DNA from: Gammaproteobacteria bacterium
GTDB lineage: Bacteria; Pseudomonadota; Gammaproteobacteria; J044
DNA length: 18,062 bases
Direction: 5' to 3'
NCBI GenBank assembly: GCA_003696465.1
Contig: RFHG01000381.1
Location: 1 to 18,062, forward strand
The translations under genes and the position numbers were made by a program. The number at the start of each line of letters is the position of its first letter. Position 1 is the stretch's first letter. The notes beneath the pieces were generated by a model that had not been told where the DNA came from, did no database searches, and saw only the letters and a list, made by a program, of their open reading frames with translations. This document shows positions 14,495 through 18,062 of the stretch, in pieces.

Positions 14495-15180
14495 GCACCC
14501 CGTACGAGGAACAGACCGCGGACGGCAGTCCGACCCTCTACCATCCCGATTTTGCCCAGACCTACCACTCCCGCCACGGGGCGGTGACCGAGGCACGGCA
14601 TGTGTTCCTGGATCAGGGCGGGGTGGCCGAGCGCCTGCGCACCGGCTGCCCGACGCGGGTACTCGAAGTGGGTTTCGGGCTGGGGCTCAACTGTCTGCTG
14701 GGTGCGGATCTTGCCGTGAGCACGGGCACGGACTTCGAGTACACGGGACTTGAGTGCCGATTGCTCCCGCGTCGAAAACTGGCAGCAATGGACTATGCCC
14801 GATGGTTGCAACACCCGGAACTCGCCAGGTGGCTGCTCGACGGGCTGCCCGAAGACGGCGCTCAGTCGGGGCGGATCGCGTTATCGCGACAATTTGTGTC
14901 GCTTTCTCTTATTTTGGGCGACGCGGTTTGTCGCCCCTGGTCAGGGCCGTACGAGGCCATCTGGCTGGATGCCTTCAGTCCCGATGCCAACCCTGAGTTG
15001 TGGACGACCGATTTTCTGGCAGCCCTGGCCGATGCGCTGGCTCCGGGCGGCTGTCTCAGCACCTATTCCGCCCGCGGTGCGGTACGGCGTGCGCTGCAGG
15101 CCGCCGGGCTCGAGGTGCACAAGCGCCCCGGTCCTCCGGGCAAGCGCGAGATGCTGGTGGCCTTCAAGTCCTCAGTCTGA
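14491..15180 (+). CDS. mnmD: MnmD, tRNA (5-aminomethyl-2-thiouridine)-methyltransferase, stand-alone
   Basis: A 229-aa SAM methyltransferase corresponding to the N-terminal (MnmC1) half of E. coli MnmC, here without the FAD oxidoreductase half. It would make mnm5(s2)U34 from nm5(s2)U34. Motifs are SPTLYHPDFAQTYHSRHGA (13-31), SAM motif VLEVGFGLGLN (57-67), YTGLEC (84-89), LILGDA (140-145) and WLDAFSPDANPELWT (158-172). ATG 14491 overlaps the yjbQ stop (ATGA); the open frame from 14434 is antedated by yjbQ coding sequence. Codons near 14881-14915 (TTA, CGA, CTT, TCT, ATT) are unlike the rest of the gene. The 3' end overlaps the convergent small exported protein gene by 9 nt. Confidence 0.9.
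   Translation: MSTPYEEQTADGSPTLYHPDFAQTYHSRHGAVTEARHVFLDQGGVAERLRTGCPTRVLEVGFGLGLNCLLGADLAVSTGTDFEYTGLECRLLPRRKLAAMDYARWLQHPELARWLLDGLPEDGAQSGRIALSRQFVSLSLILGDAVCRPWSGPYEAIWLDAFSPDANPELWTTDFLAALADALAPGGCLSTYSARGAVRRALQAAGLEVHKRPGPPGKREMLVAFKSSV
14886..14936 (+). repeat. Tandem hairpins inside mnmD in an AT-rich patch
   Basis: First stem GCGACA/TGTCGC (14886-14891, 14897-14902), followed by TTTCTCTTATTTT (14903-14915), then a second stem GGGCGAC/GTCGCCC (14916-14922, 14930-14936). The first hairpin plus tract looks like an intrinsic terminator, though the reading frame runs through intact. Confidence 0.4.
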
Positions 15181-15510
15181 GTCTCTGTTGCCCGGAGACG
15201 GGCGACCGGCCATCAGCGCCCTGAAGCGTGCCCGCAGTTCCTGTACCTGGGGGCGCAGGCGTTGACGCAGGGCCTGCCGAGCCGCCTTTTCCTCCTGCTC
15301 GCAGGCTCGGTAGGCCCGGATACTGTCGGCCGCCTGGATGCAGGCATCGGCTTGCTGCAGGATGCGGATGCGTTCCCGGTGGCTGATCGACTCGAGTGCG
15401 CGCCGCTCCTCGAACAGTTGCCGGCGCGGATCGGCAGGCTCGGTCGGCTGCGCAGAGGCCTGTGCAGTGCCAAGGAGGGTCAGCAGGAGCAGTGGCATGA
15501 TGTGGCGCAT
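15172..15510 (-). CDS. Small predicted periplasmic protein, unknown function
   Basis: I do not recognise this 112-aa protein. ATG 15510 follows a GGAGG site. It begins with a signal peptide (hydrophobic core 5-13) and a good cleavage site ASA|Q at 20/21. The mature part (about 92 aa) is highly charged and helical, rich in Arg, Glu, Gln and Ala, with a probable coiled coil from 30 to 95. Two cysteines (57 and 70) flank a helix and could form a disulphide in the periplasm. Small proteins of this sort are common in gammaproteobacterial genomes. The stop lies inside the 3' end of the convergent mnmD gene (9-nt overlap). A hairpin at 15555-15584 separates it from trmH. Confidence 0.7.
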   Translation of the reverse strand: MRHIMPLLLLTLLGTAQASAQPTEPADPRRQLFEERRALESISHRERIRILQQADACIQAADSIRAYRACEQEEKAARQALRQRLRPQVQELRARFRALMAGRPSPGNRDSD

Positions 15511-15554
15511 GGGCGTTGTCCTCCGGTGTGCTCGTTTACCGGAACACAACGCGT

Positions 15555-15584
15555 GAGCAGCCCCAGGGTTGACCTGGGGCGCTC
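15555..15584 (-). terminator. Hairpin at the trmH 3' end
   Basis: Stem GCCCCAGG-GTTGA-CCTGGGGC (15560-15580), extended by GAGC/GCTC past a one-base bulge. It begins within the trmH stop codon. The minus-strand tail (ACGCGTTGTGTT) is only weakly U-rich, so it may be a processing stem or a weak terminator. Confidence 0.5.
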
Positions 15585-16266
15585 AGGGCAGTCGGCGGTT
15601 TCCGTCGCGGTCGGCCAGCGGCTCGGCGATCATGCCGTTTTCGTCCAGTGCCGGGTAGGGCAGGCCCTTGCGCCGGCAATAGTCGGCAATGTCGGGATAG
15701 CTCCATTCGAACAGGATGCGTTCCATCGTTTCCGGGTCCAGGCGCGGCTGCTCATAGAGGCCGGCGGCCTCGCGCTGGCGTTGCGCCTCGTAGAGCAGGA
15801 TGGCGGTGGCCACCGAGACATTGAGCGACTCGACCATGCCCAGCATGGGGATGATGACATGACCGTCGGCAAGCGCCGCCGCTTCCTCGCCCACCCCCTC
15901 GAGTTCCGCGCCCACTACCACGGCGGTGGGACGGGTGAAGTCGATTTGACGAAAGTCGACCGCCGTCTCGCTCAGGTGCGCACAGTAGATGCGCATGCCC
16001 TGGCCACGCAGCCGTTCGAAGCAGCCGGCGATGTCCTCGTGGGTCTCCACACCCACCCACTTGCCGCTGCCGCTGGCCGACTTCTGGCGCAGACGGAATT
16101 CGGCATGGGGCGAGACGCCATGCACCAGCGGAATGCCCACCGCATCCGCCGTGCGGACGATGGCGGCGAGGTTGTGCGGCTTGTGGACATTGTCCATCAC
16201 CACCGTCAGATCGGGCTGGCGGCGGGCGAGGACGGCCTTCATTCGGGCCAGGCGTTCGGGGGACAT
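15583..16266 (-). CDS. trmH: TrmH, tRNA (guanosine-18-2'-O)-methyltransferase
   Basis: SPOUT methyltransferase of 227 aa (E. coli TrmH 229 aa) that 2'-O-methylates G18 in the D-loop. The N-terminus ARRQPDLTVVMDNVHKPHN (14-32) and AIVRTADAVGIP (35-46), with catalytic Arg38, are near identical to TrmH. The trefoil-knot SAM site is VVVGAELEGVGEEA (116-129) and IPMLGMVESLNVSVATA (139-155). The C-terminal RKGLPYP extension is TrmH-specific. ATG 16266 has a CGGAG ribosome binding site. A minus-strand TAGAAT at 16288-16293 with a partial -35 gives its promoter. In E. coli trmH is next to spoT; here it faces away from the relA unit. Confidence 0.95.
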   Translation of the reverse strand: MSPERLARMKAVLARRQPDLTVVMDNVHKPHNLAAIVRTADAVGIPLVHGVSPHAEFRLRQKSASGSGKWVGVETHEDIAGCFERLRGQGMRIYCAHLSETAVDFRQIDFTRPTAVVVGAELEGVGEEAAALADGHVIIPMLGMVESLNVSVATAILLYEAQRQREAAGLYEQPRLDPETMERILFEWSYPDIADYCRRKGLPYPALDENGMIAEPLADRDGNRRLP

Positions 16267-16287
16267 GCACTACTCCGAAAAATGCCC

Positions 16288-16316
16288 ATTCTATCGTTTC
16301 CCCCTGCCGCTGTAGA
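16288..16316 (-). promoter_or_regulatory. trmH promoter, overlapping the divergent HAD-relA promoter
   Basis: Minus-strand -10 TAGAAT (16288-16293) and -35 TCTACA (16311-16316, 4/6) with 17-nt spacing. The -35 overlaps the plus-strand -10 of the HAD gene. Confidence 0.48.
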
Positions 16317-16318
16317 AT
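16313..16318 (+). promoter_or_regulatory. -10 element placing the HAD-relA transcript start at its ATG
   Basis: TAGAAT, 6 nt before ATG 16325, so +1 would fall on the A of the start codon. The -35 region (TCTATC, 16290-16295) is poor and overlaps the trmH -10. Confidence 0.42.
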
Positions 16319-16324
16319 AGAGGC

Positions 16325-17047
16325 ATGGATTCCGAAGAGCCCAGACCGCTGGCAGGGATTGCCTGCATCACCTTCGATCTCGACGATACGCTGTGGGACT
16401 GCGCGCCGGTGATCGAGGCCGCCGAGCGCACGCTGCACGACTGGCTGGACGCACGCTGCCCCGGTTTTGCCCGGGCACTGCCCTTCGAGGCCTTCATTGC
16501 CGAGCGAGCCCGCCACTACCGGGCCAACCCGCGCTGGCACCACGACATGACCGCCCTGCGGCGCGACTTCCTGCAGCAGCTTCTGGTCCGGCACGGCTGC
16601 GACCCCGGGCTGCTGCAGGCGGCACTGGATGTTTTTCTGCAGGCACGCAATGCCGTGTGCCTGTATCACAATGCTGCGCCCGCCCTCGAACGGCTCGGCA
16701 GGCGGTTCCGCCTTGGAGTGGTCACCAACGGTAACGCCGATGTGCGCCGCATCGGCATCGATCACCTGTTCGATTTCGTCGTCACCACGGCCGAGGTGGG
16801 TGTCCCCAAGCCGGATCCGCGACTGTATCGGACGGTAGCGGATCGATCCGGCCTGGCGGCGGAGCGTATCCTCCATGTGGGCGATGATCCGGAGCGCGAT
16901 GTCTGGGGCGCGGCCATGGCTGGCATGAAGACGGCCTGGGTCAATCCGCGGAACCGGGCCTGGCCACGCACCGACTGCCGGCCGGATCTGGTGATCGGCT
17001 CGGTCGATGAACTGCCCGTGCTGTTTGCGGTCGAAAGCGCATCATGA
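16325..17047 (+). CDS. HAD-IA phosphatase, YigB-like
   Basis: HAD-superfamily hydrolase of 240 aa. Motif I is FDLDDTLWD (17-25; nucleophile Asp18, acid/base Asp20), motif II VVTNGNAD (132-139; Thr134), motif III Lys162 in GVPKPDPRLY, and motif IV HVGDDPERDVWGA (184-196). A helical cap lies between motifs I and II. The ITFDLDDTLWD...PVI start and the TNGNA string resemble E. coli YigB, which dephosphorylates FMN and the riboflavin precursor 5-amino-6-ribitylamino-uracil phosphate, but substrate assignment by similarity is weak for HADs. There is no ribosome binding site; a TAGAAT lies 6 nt upstream of the ATG. The stop overlaps the relA ATG (ATGA). Confidence 0.85.
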   Translation: MDSEEPRPLAGIACITFDLDDTLWDCAPVIEAAERTLHDWLDARCPGFARALPFEAFIAERARHYRANPRWHHDMTALRRDFLQQLLVRHGCDPGLLQAALDVFLQARNAVCLYHNAAPALERLGRRFRLGVVTNGNADVRRIGIDHLFDFVVTTAEVGVPKPDPRLYRTVADRSGLAAERILHVGDDPERDVWGAAMAGMKTAWVNPRNRAWPRTDCRPDLVIGSVDELPVLFAVESAS

Positions 17048-18062
17048 AGCACAGCTACTTCCAGGGACCGATCGACAAGCGGGATTATGATGCCCTGCTG
17101 GCCGAATTCAGCCTTGATCTTGACCAGCGCAAGGCCGAGCGCGGCAGGCTGCCGCAGGCGCTGAAGCTCGCCGTGGAGGCCTGGGACGGGCAGGATCATC
17201 CGCCCTCGAGCATCGATACCGCGATCATCCTCAAGCAGCTCGGCGTGGACGAGGACACCCTGGTGGCCGCCCTGCTGACCGATGCCCGCCTGCGTGACGA
17301 CTGGCCCGAGGATCGGGTACGCGAGACCTTCGGTGACGCGGTGGCGTCCCTCACGCGACAGGTCAACTGGCTCAATACCTTCAAGGAATGCAGCCAGGCC
17401 GACGCCGACGAGGAGACCCCGCCGCACAAGGCCGAGACCCTGCGCCGCATGCTGCTGGCCACGGTCGATGATGTGCGCGCGGTGCTGATCAAGCTGGCCT
17501 GGCGCGTTCAGCGCCTGCGCGGGCTACCGGGCGAAGCGGAGCCGGTGCGGCGCTGCATTGCCCGCGAGACCCTCGACCTCTATGCCCCCCTTGCCAACCG
17601 CCTGGGCGTGGCCCAGCTCAAGTGGGAGCTGGAGGATCTGTCGTTCCGCCATCTGCATCCGGATACCTATCGCGAACTGGCGCGGTCGATGGACGACAAC
17701 CGTGCCGGGCGCGAGGCCTGGATCGAGGATTTCGTCGGTCGGGTGCGCTCGGCACTGGCCGAGGCCGGCATCGAGGCCGAGGTCTATGGCCGGCCCAAGC
17801 ATCTCTACAGCATCTGGAAGAAGATGCAGCGCAAGGGCGTCAGCGCACGCGAGCTGGCCGATCTGCTGGCCGTGCGCGTTATCGTGCAAACCGTCCCCCA
17901 GTGCTACATGGCGCTCGGCGTGGTGCATGGCCTGTGGCAGAACCTGCCGCACGAGTTCGACGACTACATCGCCCACCCCAAGGACAACGGCTACCAGTCG
18001 CTGCACACCGCGGTGATCGGCCCCGGCGGGCGGGTGGTGGAGATCCAGATCCGCACCGAGGA
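17044..18062 (+). CDS. relA: RelA, (p)ppGpp synthetase I (3' partial)
   Basis: First 339 codons of RelA, cut by the window end. It makes (p)ppGpp on stalled ribosomes. The N-terminal hydrolase half is inactive by sequence: the HD dyad is replaced by LLTDAR (about 78-83), and the KLADRLHN-type motif of SpoT reads KLAWRVQRLR. The linker LYAPLANRLGVAQLKWELEDLSF and the synthetase entry EVYGRPKHLYSIWKKM are intact. EFDDYIAHPKDNGYQSLHT follows with the EFDD signature of monofunctional RelA rather than the RxKD of SpoT. It then reads GPGGRVVEIQIRT before the edge. ATG 17044 overlaps the HAD stop by 4 nt. The TGS, RIS and ACT parts are beyond the window. Confidence 0.94.
   Translation, partial: MKHSYFQGPIDKRDYDALLAEFSLDLDQRKAERGRLPQALKLAVEAWDGQDHPPSSIDTAIILKQLGVDEDTLVAALLTDARLRDDWPEDRVRETFGDAVASLTRQVNWLNTFKECSQADADEETPPHKAETLRRMLLATVDDVRAVLIKLAWRVQRLRGLPGEAEPVRRCIARETLDLYAPLANRLGVAQLKWELEDLSFRHLHPDTYRELARSMDDNRAGREAWIEDFVGRVRSALAEAGIEAEVYGRPKHLYSIWKKMQRKGVSARELADLLAVRVIVQTVPQCYMALGVVHGLWQNLPHEFDDYIAHPKDNGYQSLHTAVIGPGGRVVEIQIRTE

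Overview
The window is gene-dense, GC-rich chromosomal DNA of the kind seen in free-living Gammaproteobacteria. The placement rests on the mix of cmoA/cmoB/cmoM, mtfA, relA with an intact EFDD synthetase motif and a decayed HD half, trmH, a YigB-like HAD phosphatase and hexameric-type gltA. The high GC, together with DUF763 and DUF123/Uri proteins better known from archaea and some sulfur-oxidizing bacteria, hints at a Chromatiales/Ectothiorhodospiraceae-like organism; that finer placement is an inference. I see no tRNA, rRNA, insertion sequence, prophage or CRISPR array. No stretch over about 200 bases lacks a gene; the largest gaps are 10811-10990, 13905-14077 and 13054-13217.

Region 1 (1-4255, + strand) is a tightly packed run: cmoM (5' end cut by the window), a DUF763 protein, a DUF123/Uri GIY-YIG nuclease, cmoA, cmoB and an HNH nuclease. 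Apart from the 31-nt gap before cmoA, all junctions overlap by 1-4 nt. The three cmo enzymes make and methylate the cmo5U/mcmo5U wobble nucleoside of tRNA. Three nucleic-acid enzymes of unknown role are threaded between them, and this is the most system-like feature of the window.

Region 2 (4242-8783) starts with a leftward GT-A glycosyltransferase that carries an extra C-terminal Rossmann-like domain. It is transcribed divergently from msrA-mtfA, which is followed by an unrecognised lipoprotein gene coupled to mug. A GC hairpin at 8804-8822 ends the block.

Region 3 (8848-13904) is leftward: a DUF2892 membrane protein behind an inverted-repeat operator, gltA, a DUF465 protein, an exported lipase-like hydrolase translationally coupled to ispG, and a cupin resembling thiol dioxygenases of the ADO/PCO type.

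Region 4 (13917-18062) has a good promoter ahead of yjbQ-mnmD (+), then a small exported protein and trmH (-). Divergent from trmH is a HAD phosphatase coupled to relA, which runs off the right end. Five tRNA-modifying enzymes (CmoM, CmoA, CmoB, MnmD, TrmH) thus lie within 18 kb, four of them concerned with wobble uridine chemistry.

Most of the window is ordinary housekeeping DNA. The points worth a second look are the nuclease-like genes inside the cmo operon, two promoters that predict leaderless mRNAs, back-to-back promoters between trmH and the relA operon, the operator before the DUF2892 gene, and a rare-codon/hairpin patch inside mnmD.
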